A stretch of DNA of 64,000 nt from assembly GCA_965250105.1 (NCBI GenBank), contig OZ252290.1, forward strand, positions 3,658,001-3,722,000, written 5' to 3'. The notes under the pieces were generated by a model. That model ran no database searches. It worked only from the letters and a program-made list of their open reading frames with translations, and had not been told where the DNA came from. Source of the stretch: JBCBSK01 sp965250105 (GTDB lineage: Bacteria > Pseudomonadota > Alphaproteobacteria > Rhizobiales > Tepidamorphaceae). The position numbers and the translations under genes are program-made. Position 1 is the stretch's first letter; every line of letters begins with the position of its first letter. Positions 8,695 to 18,416 of the stretch are shown in pieces.

Positions 8695-9558
8695 TCATGA
8701 AAGCGTCTTGCCGAGCCGGCCCGCCGCGTCCTGCACGAACTGCCAGGCGACGCGGCCCGACCGGGCGCCGCGCGTGCGCGACCATTCAAGCGCCTCGGCG
8801 CGGAACTGGTCCGGCTCGATTGGCAGCGCGAAATGTTCGGCATAGCCGAAGACCATGTCGAGATAGTCGTCCTGGCCGCAATTGTGGAAGCCGATCCACA
8901 GCCCGAAGCGGTCCGATAGGGATACCTTCTCCTCGACGGCTTCGGACGGATTGATGGCGGTCGAGCGCTCGTTTTCCATCATGTCGCGCGGCAGGAGATG
9001 GCGGCGATTCGACGTCGCATAGAACAGGCAGTTCTCCGGCCGGCCTTCGAGACCGCCTTCGAGCGCTGCCTTCAGCGACTTGTAGCTCGTATCGTCGCCG
9101 TCGAAGGATAGATCGTCGCAGAACAGGACGAAGCGGTGCGCCGCCGGCCGCAACAGGCCGAGAAGCACGGGCAGGCTGTCGATGTCCTCGCGATGGATCT
9201 CGACGAGCTTCAGGCCCGGTTCCCCAGGCGCGATCTCGCCGGCGATCTCTGCATGGACCGCCTTGACGAGGGAGCTCTTGCCCATGCCGCGCGCGCCCCA
9301 CAACAGCGCGTTATTGGCCGGCAGGCCTTGGGCGAAGCGGGCGGTGTTGTCATGGATCAGATCGCGATTGCGGTCGATGCCGCGCAACAGACCGAGCGCC
9401 ACCCGGCTGACCTTGGGCACCGGCTGCAGCTTCTGTCCGGCGGGGTCCCAGACGAAGGCGTCGGCCGCCGCGAAATCGGGTGTCGCGGGCGCTGGCGGCG
9501 CCAGGCGTTCGAGCGCGGTGACGAGGCGGAGCAGAAGGACGTGGGTGGCCTCATCCAT
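8695..9558 (-). CDS. DUF815-family AAA ATPase
   Basis: The 287-aa protein belongs to the DUF815 P-loop ATPases. Walker A is WGARGMGKSSLVK, Walker B is FVLFCDDLSF, and the sensor region reads LFYATSNRRHLLPRDMMEN, all typical for this family. No biochemical role is firmly assigned to it. It has no signal or membrane segment. It is transcribed towards the nlpD-like gene and away from yajC, with a 140-bp gap to yajC that holds the yajC promoter. Confidence 0.88.
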   Translation of the reverse strand: MDEATHVLLLRLVTALERLAPPAPATPDFAAADAFVWDPAGQKLQPVPKVSRVALGLLRGIDRNRDLIHDNTARFAQGLPANNALLWGARGMGKSSLVKAVHAEIAGEIAPGEPGLKLVEIHREDIDSLPVLLGLLRPAAHRFVLFCDDLSFDGDDTSYKSLKAALEGGLEGRPENCLFYATSNRRHLLPRDMMENERSTAINPSEAVEEKVSLSDRFGLWIGFHNCGQDDYLDMVFGYAEHFALPIEPDQFRAEALEWSRTRGARSGRVAWQFVQDAAGRLGKTLS

Positions 9559-9620
9559 GATATGATCCGGTTGTTGTGAGAAAGGTCGGGAGCGCGTCTT
9601 TTCCGCCCGTCACGGATTGT

Positions 9621-9648
9621 TTGCAAGTCCCGGCATGCTGGCTATAGT
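9621..9648 (+). promoter_or_regulatory. Sigma-70-like promoter of yajC-secDF
   Basis: TTGCAA at 9621-9626 and TATAGT at 9643-9648 are separated by 16 bp, 51 bp before the yajC ATG. The -10 matches consensus at five of six positions. It is the only clear promoter in the divergent gap and would drive yajC-secD-secF and the following genes. Confidence 0.55.
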
Positions 9649-9698
9649 CCGCGCGCCTCGCCGGATCGGCGTCGCCATCACCGACATGGAGCATCCAC

Positions 9699-10031
9699 AT
9701 GTTCATTTCGCCGGCCTATGCGCAGACCGGTGCTGCCCCTGGGGGAGCGGACTTTCTGATCTCGCTTCTGCCCTTCGTTCTTATTTTCGTCATCATCTAC
9801 TTCCTTATCTTGCGGCCGCAGAGCCGGCGGATGAAGGAGCATCGCGAGATGATCACCGCGCTGCGGCGCGGCGATACCGTGGTGACCTCGGGCGGAATCA
9901 TCGGCAAGATCTCCAAGGTCGTCGACGACAACGAGATCCAGGTCGAGGTGGCCGAAGGCATCAAGCTGCGCGTCGTGCGCCAGACGGTGTCGGAAGTGCG
10001 GTCGAAGGGCGAGCCGGTCAAGGACAGTTGA
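9699..10031 (+). CDS. yajC: Preprotein translocase subunit YajC
   Basis: YajC is a small inner-membrane protein of the SecDF-YajC accessory complex. The 110-aa product has one membrane helix at ~19-40 (LISLLPFVLIFVIIYFLILRP) and the conserved RPQSRRMKEHREMITALRRGDTVVTSGG region, followed by a small beta domain. secD follows after 94 bp, the usual order. Confidence 0.96.
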   Translation: MFISPAYAQTGAAPGGADFLISLLPFVLIFVIIYFLILRPQSRRMKEHREMITALRRGDTVVTSGGIIGKISKVVDDNEIQVEVAEGIKLRVVRQTVSEVRSKGEPVKDS

Positions 10032-10125
10032 TCCGCCAGCCCCGTTTACGGCCGGGCCGCGGGCACCCAGATTGCCGCGGACCTGGCCGTGCCGAGCTTG
10101 AGCGGAACCGAGGATATGCCGGCTG

Positions 10126-11745
10126 ATGCTGTATTTCGCGCCGTGGAAAAAAGTCACGATCATCATCTTGTGCGTGCTCGGCATGCTGGCCGTGCTGCCC
10201 AATTTCCTGAGCCGCGCGCAGCTTGCTGATCTGCCGGACTGGGTGCCGGCGCGGCAATTGGTGCTCGGCCTCGATCTTCAGGGTGGCTCGCACCTTCTGC
10301 TTGCGGTCGATACCGACGCGATCGTCGCCGAAAGGCTCGAATCGCTGCGTGGCGACGTGCGTCAGCGCCTGCGCGAAGCGCGCATCGGCTATGTCGGGCT
10401 CGGCATTCAGGGCGATTCGGTTCAGGTGCGCATTCGCGAGCTCGACCGCATGGCCGATGCCCGCGCGGCGCTGGCTGATCTGATGCAGCCCGTCGCGGGC
10501 AATCTCTTGACCGGCATGGGCGTCGGTGGCGGCGCGACCGAGGTCGATCTCGATCAGCGCAACGAAGGTCAACTGGTGCTCACGCTGACCCAGGAAGGTA
10601 TCGACAGCCGCGTGAATTCGGCCGTCGAGCAGTCGATCGAGGTGGTCAGGCGGCGTATCGATGCGCTGGGCACCACCGAGCCGACGATCCAGCGCCAGGG
10701 GCGGGAACGCATTCTGGTCCAGGTGCCGGGGCTCGATGATCCCGAACGGTTGAAGGCGCTGCTCGGCTCGACCGCCAAGCTGTCCTTCCAAATGGTCGAC
10801 ACCACGATGTCGGCCGAGCAGGCCCTGTCATCGCGGCCGCCGCCCGATTCCCAGGTGCTCTATTCGATCGATGATCCGCCCTTTCCTTATCTGATCGAAC
10901 GGCGCGTCCTGGTCAGCGGCGAGGAACTTGTCGATGCCCAGACGAGCTTCGACCAGCGCACCGGCGAACCCGTCGTCACCTTCCGCTTCAATTCGAACGG
11001 CGCGCGCCGTTTCGCCACGGTGACGCAGGAAAATGTCGGCCGGCCATTCGCCATCATCCTCGACAACGAGGTGATCAGCGCGCCGGTCATCCGGGAGCCG
11101 ATCCTCGGTGGCACGGGCCAGATCTCGGGCCAGTTCACCGTCGAGACGGCCAATGACCTGGCGATCCTGTTGCGTGCCGGCGCGCTGCCCGCGCCGCTGA
11201 CCATTCTCGAGGAGCGCACGGTCGGTCCCGGCCTCGGGGCCGATTCGATCGCCGCCGGCGAGATCGCCGCCCTTGTCGGCATCGTCGCGGTGCTCGGCTT
11301 CATGCTCTTGTCTTATGGCCTGTTCGGGATCTTCTCGAACATCTCGCTGATCGTGAACATCTCGCTCCTGTTCGGCGTTCTGTCGCTTCTTCAGGCGACG
11401 CTGACCCTGCCGGGCATCGCCGGGATCGTGCTGACCATCGGCATGGCGGTCGATGCGAATGTGCTGATCTATGAGCGCATACGCGAGGAGATACGGGCGG
11501 GAAAATCGGCCATCGCGTCGATCGATTCCGGGTTCTCCAAGGCGCTCGGCACGATCCTCGACGCCAATGTCACGACGCTGATCGCCGCGGTCATCCTGTT
11601 CCAGCTCGGTTCGGGTCCGGTGCGCGGTTTCGCGGTCACGCTCGCCATCGGCATCCTGACCACCGTGTTCACCGCCTTCACCGTCAACCGCCTGATGGTG
11701 TCGGAATGGGTTCGGATGCGGCGCCCGTCCGCCGTCCCGATCTGA
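10126..11745 (+). CDS. secD: Protein translocase subunit SecD
   Basis: SecD uses the proton-motive force to help complete export through SecYEG. The 539-aa protein has an N-terminal membrane helix (~7-25), the LGLDLQGGSHLLL motif, a large periplasmic P1 domain with the VVRRRIDALGTTEPTIQRQG segment, and five C-terminal helices starting near residue 375 with the GMAVDANVLIYERIREE motif. Length and motifs are normal for alphaproteobacteria, where SecD and SecF are separate. secF begins 19 bp later. Confidence 0.97.
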   Translation: MLYFAPWKKVTIIILCVLGMLAVLPNFLSRAQLADLPDWVPARQLVLGLDLQGGSHLLLAVDTDAIVAERLESLRGDVRQRLREARIGYVGLGIQGDSVQVRIRELDRMADARAALADLMQPVAGNLLTGMGVGGGATEVDLDQRNEGQLVLTLTQEGIDSRVNSAVEQSIEVVRRRIDALGTTEPTIQRQGRERILVQVPGLDDPERLKALLGSTAKLSFQMVDTTMSAEQALSSRPPPDSQVLYSIDDPPFPYLIERRVLVSGEELVDAQTSFDQRTGEPVVTFRFNSNGARRFATVTQENVGRPFAIILDNEVISAPVIREPILGGTGQISGQFTVETANDLAILLRAGALPAPLTILEERTVGPGLGADSIAAGEIAALVGIVAVLGFMLLSYGLFGIFSNISLIVNISLLFGVLSLLQATLTLPGIAGIVLTIGMAVDANVLIYERIREEIRAGKSAIASIDSGFSKALGTILDANVTTLIAAVILFQLGSGPVRGFAVTLAIGILTTVFTAFTVNRLMVSEWVRMRRPSAVPI

Positions 11746-11763
11746 TCCTGCCGGAGACATCCC

Positions 11764-12696
11764 ATGCTTTTGCGTATCTTTGGCAAGGAAACCCACTACA
11801 AGTTCATGTGGCTCAGGCGGGCCTCCTTCCCGCTGTCCGGCCTTCTCGTCGTCGCGTCGCTATTGCTGTTCGGCATTGTCGGCATGAATTTCGGCATCGA
11901 TTTCCGTGGCGGCACGCTGATCGAGATCCAGACGACGGACGGGCCTGCCGATCTCGGCGAGATCCGCGCCCAGCTGAGCGGTCTTGGCCTGGGCGATGTG
12001 CAGGTGCAGGAATTCGGCGCGCCCAATGATGTTCTCATCCGCGTCGAGGAACAGCCGGGCGGCGAGCGCGCGCAGCAGGCCGTTGTCACCCTGGTACAGT
12101 CGGCGCTCGGCGAGGATGTCGACTATCGCCGCGTCGAGGTCGTCGGGCCCCGGGTCAGCCAGGAACTCGTGCAGTCCGGTTTTCTGGCGGTTCTGGCGGC
12201 GATCGTCGCGGTTCTGATCTACATCTGGGTGCGCTTCGAATGGCAGTATGCCGTCGGCGCCATCATCGCGACCGTGCATGATGTGATATTGACCATCGGG
12301 GTCTTTTCGCTGCTGCAGCTCGAATTCAACCTGTCGAGTATCGCGGCGATTCTGACGATCGTCGGCTATTCGCTGAACGATACCGTCGTCGTCTATGACC
12401 GCATCCGGGAGCTGTTGCGCCGTTACAAGGCGATGCCATTGCCCGAACTCCTCGACCTCGCGATCAACCAGATGCTGTCGCGGACCGCGATGACCTCCGT
12501 CACGACGCTTCTGGCGCTTCTGTCGCTCTACATCTTCGGCGGCGAGGTGATCCGCAGCTTCACCTTCGCGATGATCTGGGGCGTCATTATTGGCACCTAT
12601 TCGTCGATCTTCATCGCGGCCCCGATCCTGATCTATCTCAACCTGCGCGCGCCCAAATCGGCGGAGGCGGAGGGATCGTCGACGTCCGGCGCATGA
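11764..12696 (+). CDS. secF: Protein translocase subunit SecF
   Basis: SecF is the partner of SecD in post-translocation protein release. The 310-aa protein has an N-terminal helix followed by NFGIDFRGGTLIEIQT, and a C-terminal five-helix block with ILTIVGYSLNDTVVVYDRIRE and the RTAMTSVTTLLALLSLY segment. Its stop overlaps the next gene's ATG (ATGA), indicating translational coupling with the Mth938-like gene. Confidence 0.97.
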   Translation: MLLRIFGKETHYKFMWLRRASFPLSGLLVVASLLLFGIVGMNFGIDFRGGTLIEIQTTDGPADLGEIRAQLSGLGLGDVQVQEFGAPNDVLIRVEEQPGGERAQQAVVTLVQSALGEDVDYRRVEVVGPRVSQELVQSGFLAVLAAIVAVLIYIWVRFEWQYAVGAIIATVHDVILTIGVFSLLQLEFNLSSIAAILTIVGYSLNDTVVVYDRIRELLRRYKAMPLPELLDLAINQMLSRTAMTSVTTLLALLSLYIFGGEVIRSFTFAMIWGVIIGTYSSIFIAAPILIYLNLRAPKSAEAEGSSTSGA

Positions 12697-13079
12697 GCGC
12701 CGGGCGGCCGGGGCCGGGATATCTGCCGCAACAGGCCTTGCTCGATGCCTATGGCGGCGGCGGGTTCCGCTTCGCCGACATGTCGCATCGCGGATCGCTG
12801 CTCGCCTTGCCCGGCGGCATGATGGCCTGGGCGGCGTCAGCGCCCGAAGACTTGACGGAAGCCGCCTTCCGCCCAGTTCTCGAATGGACGTCCTTGCCCG
12901 ATCTCCTGCTGATCGGATCGGGCACCGACCTCGTCCCGCTCGATGCGACGGTGAAATTTATCTTGACCGGGCGCGGCATGGCCGTCGATGTGATGGCCAC
13001 GGGGGCGGCGGCCCGGACCTACAACGTGCTCTTGGGCGAGGGCCGTTCCGTCGGGGCCGCGCTGCTCGCGGTCGATTGA
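12693..13079 (+). CDS. Mth938-like (DUF498) protein, NDUFAF3 homologue
   Basis: This small cytoplasmic protein (128 aa) belongs to the Mth938/DUF498 family. The core PDLLLIGSGTDLVPL and the final ARTYNVLLGEGRSVGAALLAVD are family hallmarks. The mitochondrial relative NDUFAF3 helps assemble respiratory complex I. The gene overlaps secF by 4 bp and is followed by an NDUFAF6-like gene. That pairing suggests a shared membrane-complex assembly role, which is inference here. Confidence 0.88.
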   Translation: MSAGRPGPGYLPQQALLDAYGGGGFRFADMSHRGSLLALPGGMMAWAASAPEDLTEAAFRPVLEWTSLPDLLLIGSGTDLVPLDATVKFILTGRGMAVDVMATGAAARTYNVLLGEGRSVGAALLAVD

Positions 13080-13114
13080 CGGCGGCCCCTGCTTCGGCCA
13101 TCCCGCGAGGGACC

Positions 13115-13969
13115 ATGACGACCGACGACGATCACGCCTATTGCGAGCGGCTTGTCCGGGATGCCGACAAGGATCGCTATCTCGCCTGTCTGTTCGCGCC
13201 GGCCGACAAGCGCCCGGCCTTGTTCGCCCTCTATGCGTTCAATGTCGAGATCCTGCGTGTCCGCGACTATGTCAGCGATCCGCTGCCCGGCGAGATGCGC
13301 CTGCAATGGTGGCGCGACGCCTTGTCGGGGCAGGGTCATGGCGATGTCGAGCGCCATCCCGTCGCGGCATGCCTGATCGAGACGATCCGACGCTACGATC
13401 TCCCGGTGCAGACTTTCCTCGACTATCTCGAGGCCCGAACCTTCGACCTGTACGACGATCCGATGCCGGATCTGAATGATCTCGAAGGCTATGCCGGCGA
13501 AACCTCGTCCGCGCTTCTGCAACTGGCCGCCATGATCCTCGGCCGCGACTTCGCCGCGGCGATGACCGACGCGGCCGGCCATGGCGGCGTGGCGCTGGCG
13601 ATCACCGGCATTCTGATCGCCTTTCCACGGCTTGCCGCGCGGGGGCAGGTCTATCTGCCGATGTCGCTTCTGACGGCCAATGGCGCGTCGCGCGAGGAGG
13701 TCGTCTCCGGCCAGGCGCGTCCGCAAGTAGCCGAGACGATGCGGTCCCTGCGCTCGACCGCGCGCCACCACATCGACGCCACGCGGGAGCATCTCGACGG
13801 CGTTGATCCGGATGTGGCCATCGCGCTTCTGCCCGTCGCCCTGGCGCGGCCCTATCTCGACCGCATGGACAAGCCCGATTACGATCCCTTCGAGACCGCG
13901 GTCGAAATCCCGCAATGGCGCCGGCAGTGGATCCTATGGCGGTCGGCGCGACGGATCGGCCGCCGGTAA
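13115..13969 (+). CDS. Squalene/phytoene synthase-fold protein, NDUFAF6-like
   Basis: The 284-aa protein has the squalene/phytoene synthase fold but lacks the paired Asp-rich DxxxD motifs needed for prenyl transfer. In their place it has VRDYVSDPLPGEMRLQWW and NDLEGYAGETSSALLQL, which resemble the complex I assembly factor NDUFAF6. It is therefore probably not a carotenoid or hopanoid enzyme. The ATG at 13115 is preceded by GCGAGGGAC. It lies 35 bp after the NDUFAF3-like gene and converges on trmFO. Confidence 0.82.
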   Translation: MTTDDDHAYCERLVRDADKDRYLACLFAPADKRPALFALYAFNVEILRVRDYVSDPLPGEMRLQWWRDALSGQGHGDVERHPVAACLIETIRRYDLPVQTFLDYLEARTFDLYDDPMPDLNDLEGYAGETSSALLQLAAMILGRDFAAAMTDAAGHGGVALAITGILIAFPRLAARGQVYLPMSLLTANGASREEVVSGQARPQVAETMRSLRSTARHHIDATREHLDGVDPDVAIALLPVALARPYLDRMDKPDYDPFETAVEIPQWRRQWILWRSARRIGRR

Positions 13970-14033
13970 GCTGTCCGGCAAACGGACCCCTGGAGCTCCG
14001 CGTCTTGCGTGGTCTATCCAAACATGGGGCGGT

Positions 14034-15455
14034 TTAAGCCGCCAGCCTGTCGCAATCGGCCAGCCAGACCTCGAGATCCCGAAGTGCGCGCCGGCTTAGC
14101 GCGCGCTTGCGCGCCAGCGTCTTTTCCCGGCCGCGCAGGCGCTTGCCGTTATTCTCGGTCGGTGTCTCGATTGGCGGAAACAGGCCGAAATTCACATTCA
14201 TCGGCTGGAAGGATCGGGTTGTCGGTTTGTTGCCGGGCGTATCGTCGTCGGACAGGTGGCCGCCGGTGATATGCGCGATGAGCGCGCCGAGCGCCGTCGT
14301 CTGCGGCGGCGGGGGAACCCGTCGGCCCCGGCGCTCTGCGGCGGCGAACCGGCCCGCGAGCAGGCCCATGGCCGCCGATTCGACATAGCCTTCGACGCCG
14401 GTGATCTGCCCGGCGAAGCGGACATCTTGGCGCGTCTTCAGCCGAAGCGATGCGTCGAGAAGGCGCGGGCTGTTGAGGAACGTGTTGCGGTGCAGCCCGC
14501 CGAGACGGGCGAACTCCGCCTGTTCAAGGCCGGGAATGGTGCGGAACAGGCGCGCCTGTTCGCCATGCCGCAGCTTGGTCTGGAACCCGACCATGTTGTA
14601 GAGCGTGCCCAGCGCATTGTCCTGGCGCAGTTGCACCACCGCATGGGGTTTTTCATCGGGCTTATGGCGGTTGGTCAGCCCCATCGGCTTCATCGGGCCG
14701 TGCCGCAGGGTTTCGGGCCCGCGCTCGGCCATCACCTCGATCGGCAGGCAGCCGCTGAAGTAAGGTGTCGAGGCTTCCCACTCCTTGAACGAGGTCTTCT
14801 CGCCGTCGAGCAGTCCCTGGACGAAGGCCTGATACTGGTCGCGGGTCATCGGGCAGTTGATATAGTCGGCGCCGGTGCCACCCGGGCCCGGCTTGTCGTA
14901 GCGCGACTGGAACCAGGCGATATCGAAATCAATCGTGTCGCGATGGATGATCGGCGCGATGGCATCGAAAAAGGCCAGCGCGTCCTCGCCCGTCGCGCAG
15001 CGTATGGCATCGGCCAGCGCCGGCGCGGTCAGCGGCCCGGTGGCGACAATGCTGCCGGCCCAGTCTTCCGGCGGCAGGTCATCGATCCGCTCGCGCCGGA
15101 TAGTGATGCGCGGATGCGCCGATAGAGCCTCGGTGACCGCGTCGGAGAACTGTATCCGGTCCACCGCCAGCGCGCCGCCGGCCGGCACTTGCGACTTGTC
15201 GCCCATCGCCATGATGAGCGAGCCGCAGCGACGCATTTCGGCATGTAGCAGCCCGACCGCATTGGTTTCGGCATCGTCCGAGCGGAATGAGTTGGAACAG
15301 ACCAGTTCGGCGAGGCCATCGGTAACATGGGCGTCGGTGCCCTCGACAGGGCGCATCTCGTGCAGGACGACATCGCATCCGGCTTCGGCGATCTGCCAGG
15401 CCGCTTCCGAGCCGGCCAGGCCACCGCCAATCACATGAATGGGCATCTGGGACAT
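14034..15455 (-). CDS. trmFO: Methylenetetrahydrofolate-tRNA-(uracil-5-)-methyltransferase TrmFO
   Basis: TrmFO makes 5-methyluridine at position 54 of tRNA with methylenetetrahydrofolate and FAD. The 473-aa protein begins with the dinucleotide-binding VIGGGLAGSEAAWQIA. The two family cysteines are visible in LVCSNSFRSDD and NCPMTRDQY. The C-terminal block GHLSDDDTPGNKPTTRSFQPMN-type sequence is typical. It lies only 12 bp downstream of uvrA on the same strand, so both probably share a transcript. Confidence 0.95.
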   Translation of the reverse strand: MSQMPIHVIGGGLAGSEAAWQIAEAGCDVVLHEMRPVEGTDAHVTDGLAELVCSNSFRSDDAETNAVGLLHAEMRRCGSLIMAMGDKSQVPAGGALAVDRIQFSDAVTEALSAHPRITIRRERIDDLPPEDWAGSIVATGPLTAPALADAIRCATGEDALAFFDAIAPIIHRDTIDFDIAWFQSRYDKPGPGGTGADYINCPMTRDQYQAFVQGLLDGEKTSFKEWEASTPYFSGCLPIEVMAERGPETLRHGPMKPMGLTNRHKPDEKPHAVVQLRQDNALGTLYNMVGFQTKLRHGEQARLFRTIPGLEQAEFARLGGLHRNTFLNSPRLLDASLRLKTRQDVRFAGQITGVEGYVESAAMGLLAGRFAAAERRGRRVPPPPQTTALGALIAHITGGHLSDDDTPGNKPTTRSFQPMNVNFGLFPPIETPTENNGKRLRGREKTLARKRALSRRALRDLEVWLADCDRLAA

Positions 15456-15467
15456 CGACTTCAGACC

Positions 15468-18356
15468 TCACTCCGCCGCCGTCGGGCGCGCCGGCGACCG
15501 CATCCGCCGGCTCAGAAGCTCCCTGAGAAAAGAGCCGGTATGGCTGTCGGGTGTCTCGGCGACAACTTCGGGCGGGCCTTCGGCCACGATGCGTCCGCCG
15601 CCGTCGCCACCTTCCGGGCCGAGATCGATGAGCCAGTCCGCGGTTTTGATGACTTCGAGATTATGTTCGATCACCACGACCGAATTTCCCTGGGCGACGA
15701 GTTGGTGCAGCACCTCGAGCAGCTTGGCGACATCGTGAAAGTGCAGGCCCGTCGTCGGCTCGTCGAGGATGTAGAGCGTCCGCCCTGTCGCTCGTTTTGA
15801 CAATTCCTTGGCCAGCTTGACGCGCTGCGCCTCGCCGCCGGACAGCGTCGTCGCCTGCTGTCCGACCTTGATATAGCTGAGCCCGACGCGCTCCAGCGTT
15901 TCGAGCTTGTCGCGGATCGACGGTACCGCCTCGAACAGGGTGCGTGCCTCGGTCACCGACATGTCGAGCACGTCCGAGATCGATTTGCCCTTGAAGCGCA
16001 CGTCGAGCGTTTCGCGATTGTAGCGCCTGCCCTGGCAGACATCGCAGGTGACGTAGACATCGGGCAGGAAGTGCATCTCGATCTTGATGACGCCGTCGCC
16101 CTGGCAGGCTTCGCAGCGGCCGCCCTTGACGTTGAACGAAAACCGGCCGGGACCGTAGCCGCGCGCCTTGGCTTCCGGCAGACCGGCATACCATTCGCGG
16201 ATCGGCGTGAAGGCGCCGGTATAGGTCGCCGGGTTCGAGCGTGGCGTGCGCCCGATCGGTGACTGGTCGATGTCGATGATCTTGTCGATGAATTCGACGC
16301 CGTCGACGCGGTCATGTTCGGCGGGCGCATCCTTCGCATTGTGCAGGCGGCGGGCGAGCGCGCGGTAGAGCGTATCGAGGATCAGGGTCGATTTGCCGCT
16401 GCCCGATACGCCGGTGACGCAGGTGAACAGGCCGAGCGGCACGTCGACGCTGACATCGTTGAGATTGTTGCCACGGGCGCCGACAATCCGCAGCCGGCGC
16501 TTCTTGTCGGGCCGACGCCGCGCGCTCGGCACCGCGACCTGGCGGATGCCCGTCAGATATTGCCCGGTCAGGCTGGCTGGATTGGCCATGACGTCCGACG
16601 GGGTTCCTTGCGCGATGACCCGGCCGCCGTCGACGCCGGCGCCGGGACCGATATCGACGACATGGTCGGCGGTCAGGATCGCGTCTTCATCGTGCTCGAC
16701 GACCACGACCGTATTGCCGAGATCGCGCAGGTGACGCAGCGTGCCGAGCAGCCGCGCATTGTCGCGCTGATGCAGGCCGATGGACGGTTCGTCGAGCACG
16801 TAGAGAACGCCCGTCAGCCCCGATCCGATCTGCGAGGCGAGGCGGATGCGCTGCGATTCCCCACCCGACAAAGTGCCGGAATTGCGCGACAGCGACAGAT
16901 AGTCGAGGCCGACATCGTTGAGGAATTTCAGCCGGTCGACGATCTCCTTCAAGATGCGTCGGGCGATCTCCATCTGCTTGTCGGTCAGCGCGGCGGGCAG
17001 GGCGGAGAACCATTCGCCGGCCTCGCGGATCGAGAACCGGCTAACCTCGCCGATATGCAGGCCGGCGAGCTTGACGGCCAGGGCTTCGGGCTTGAGACGG
17101 AAGCCGGAGCAGGCCTCGCAGGGTTGGTCCGACTGATAGCGGCTCAACTCATCGCGCACCCATTGGGAATCCGTCTCCCGCCAGCGCCGCTCGATATTGG
17201 TGACGACGCCCTCGAAGGTTTTCGTGGTCTGGTAGCTGCGCACGCCATCGTCATAGGTGAAGGCGATCTCGTCCTTGCCCGAGCCGAACAGGATCGTGTC
17301 GCGGACCTTGTCCGGCAAGTTATGCCAGGGCACGGTCATAGACGTTTCGTAATGCCGGCAAATCGCTTCGAGCGTCTGGGTGTAATAGGGCGATGTGGTG
17401 CCGCTGCGCGACCAGGGTGCGACGGCGCCGTTGCGCAGGCTGAGATCGGCGTCTGGCACCACGAGATCGGGCTCGAAGCGCAGTGTCGTGCCGAGCCCGT
17501 CGCAGGTCGGGCAGGCGCCGAAGGGGTTGTTGAAGGAGAACAGCCGCGGTTCGATTTCGGGGATCGTGAAGCCGGAGACAGGGCAGGCGAACTTTTCGGA
17601 AAAGGTAATCCGGCGCGGTGCGTCTTCACCATCGGCGACATCGGCCAATTCGATGATCGCGATGCCATCGGCGAGCTTCAGCGTGGTCTCGAGCGAGTCC
17701 GCCAGCCGCGACTGGACGTCGCCGCGGAGGACCAGACGGTCAACAACGACGTCGATATCGTGCTTCAGCTTCTTGTCGAGAGCCGGAACATCGCCGATCT
17801 CATAGAACGCGCCATCGACCTTGACGCGCTGATAGCCGCGCTTCATCAGTTCGGCGAAATCCTTGCGATACTCCCCTTTGCGGCCGCGCACGATCGGCGC
17901 CAGCACATAAAGCCGGGTGCCCTCGTCGAGCGCCAGCACCCGGTCGACCATCTGCGTGACCGTCTGGCTTTCGATCGGCAGGCCGGTGGCGGGCGAATAG
18001 GGGATGCCGACACGCGCGAACAAAAGCCGCATATAGTCATAGATCTCGGTGACGGTGCCGACCGTCGAGCGCGGATTGCGCGATGTCGTCTTCTGCTCGA
18101 TGGAAATCGCCGGCGACAGACCTTCGATATGGTCCACGTCCGGCTTCTGCATCATTTCGAGGAATTGCCGGGCATAGGCCGATAGGGATTCGACATAACG
18201 CCGTTGCCCTTCGGCATAGATCGTATCGAAGGCGAGCGACGACTTGCCCGACCCTGATAGTCCCGTCATGACGATCAGGCTGTCGCGCGGCAGGTCGAGA
18301 TCGACATTCTTCAGATTATGCTCGCGCGCGCCGCGGACCGAAATGACCTTGTTCAT
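15468..18356 (-). CDS. uvrA: Excinuclease ABC subunit A
   Basis: UvrA is the damage-recognition ATPase of nucleotide excision repair. The 962-aa protein carries two ABC ATPase units: Walker A GLSGSGKSSLAF and GVSGSGKSTLIL, and signatures LSGGESQRIRLA and LSGGEAQRVKLA. Zinc-finger cysteines are visible in CPVSG, CPTCDGLG, CEACQGDG and CDVCQGRR. I choose the ATG at 18356 (MNKVISVRGAREHNLKN), the normal N-terminus, over the GTG at 18386. uvrA is divergent from ssb, an arrangement that is often SOS-regulated. Confidence 0.97.
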   Translation of the reverse strand: MNKVISVRGAREHNLKNVDLDLPRDSLIVMTGLSGSGKSSLAFDTIYAEGQRRYVESLSAYARQFLEMMQKPDVDHIEGLSPAISIEQKTTSRNPRSTVGTVTEIYDYMRLLFARVGIPYSPATGLPIESQTVTQMVDRVLALDEGTRLYVLAPIVRGRKGEYRKDFAELMKRGYQRVKVDGAFYEIGDVPALDKKLKHDIDVVVDRLVLRGDVQSRLADSLETTLKLADGIAIIELADVADGEDAPRRITFSEKFACPVSGFTIPEIEPRLFSFNNPFGACPTCDGLGTTLRFEPDLVVPDADLSLRNGAVAPWSRSGTTSPYYTQTLEAICRHYETSMTVPWHNLPDKVRDTILFGSGKDEIAFTYDDGVRSYQTTKTFEGVVTNIERRWRETDSQWVRDELSRYQSDQPCEACSGFRLKPEALAVKLAGLHIGEVSRFSIREAGEWFSALPAALTDKQMEIARRILKEIVDRLKFLNDVGLDYLSLSRNSGTLSGGESQRIRLASQIGSGLTGVLYVLDEPSIGLHQRDNARLLGTLRHLRDLGNTVVVVEHDEDAILTADHVVDIGPGAGVDGGRVIAQGTPSDVMANPASLTGQYLTGIRQVAVPSARRRPDKKRRLRIVGARGNNLNDVSVDVPLGLFTCVTGVSGSGKSTLILDTLYRALARRLHNAKDAPAEHDRVDGVEFIDKIIDIDQSPIGRTPRSNPATYTGAFTPIREWYAGLPEAKARGYGPGRFSFNVKGGRCEACQGDGVIKIEMHFLPDVYVTCDVCQGRRYNRETLDVRFKGKSISDVLDMSVTEARTLFEAVPSIRDKLETLERVGLSYIKVGQQATTLSGGEAQRVKLAKELSKRATGRTLYILDEPTTGLHFHDVAKLLEVLHQLVAQGNSVVVIEHNLEVIKTADWLIDLGPEGGDGGGRIVAEGPPEVVAETPDSHTGSFLRELLSRRMRSPARPTAAE

Positions 18357-18416
18357 GGGGTTCCGTTCGCTTCGACTTTTCGTCACTTAGGCTGGTGAGT
18401 GCGTCGTCGTGATCGT

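Noticed and set aside
13115..13969. Annotation as phytoene or squalene synthase of carotenoid/hopanoid synthesis
   Set aside because: The Asp-rich catalytic motifs are missing and no terpene genes are nearby; NDUFAF6-like fits better.
16314..18185. A 623-codon plus-strand frame opposite uvrA
   Set aside because: Antisense to uvrA and without recognisable domains.
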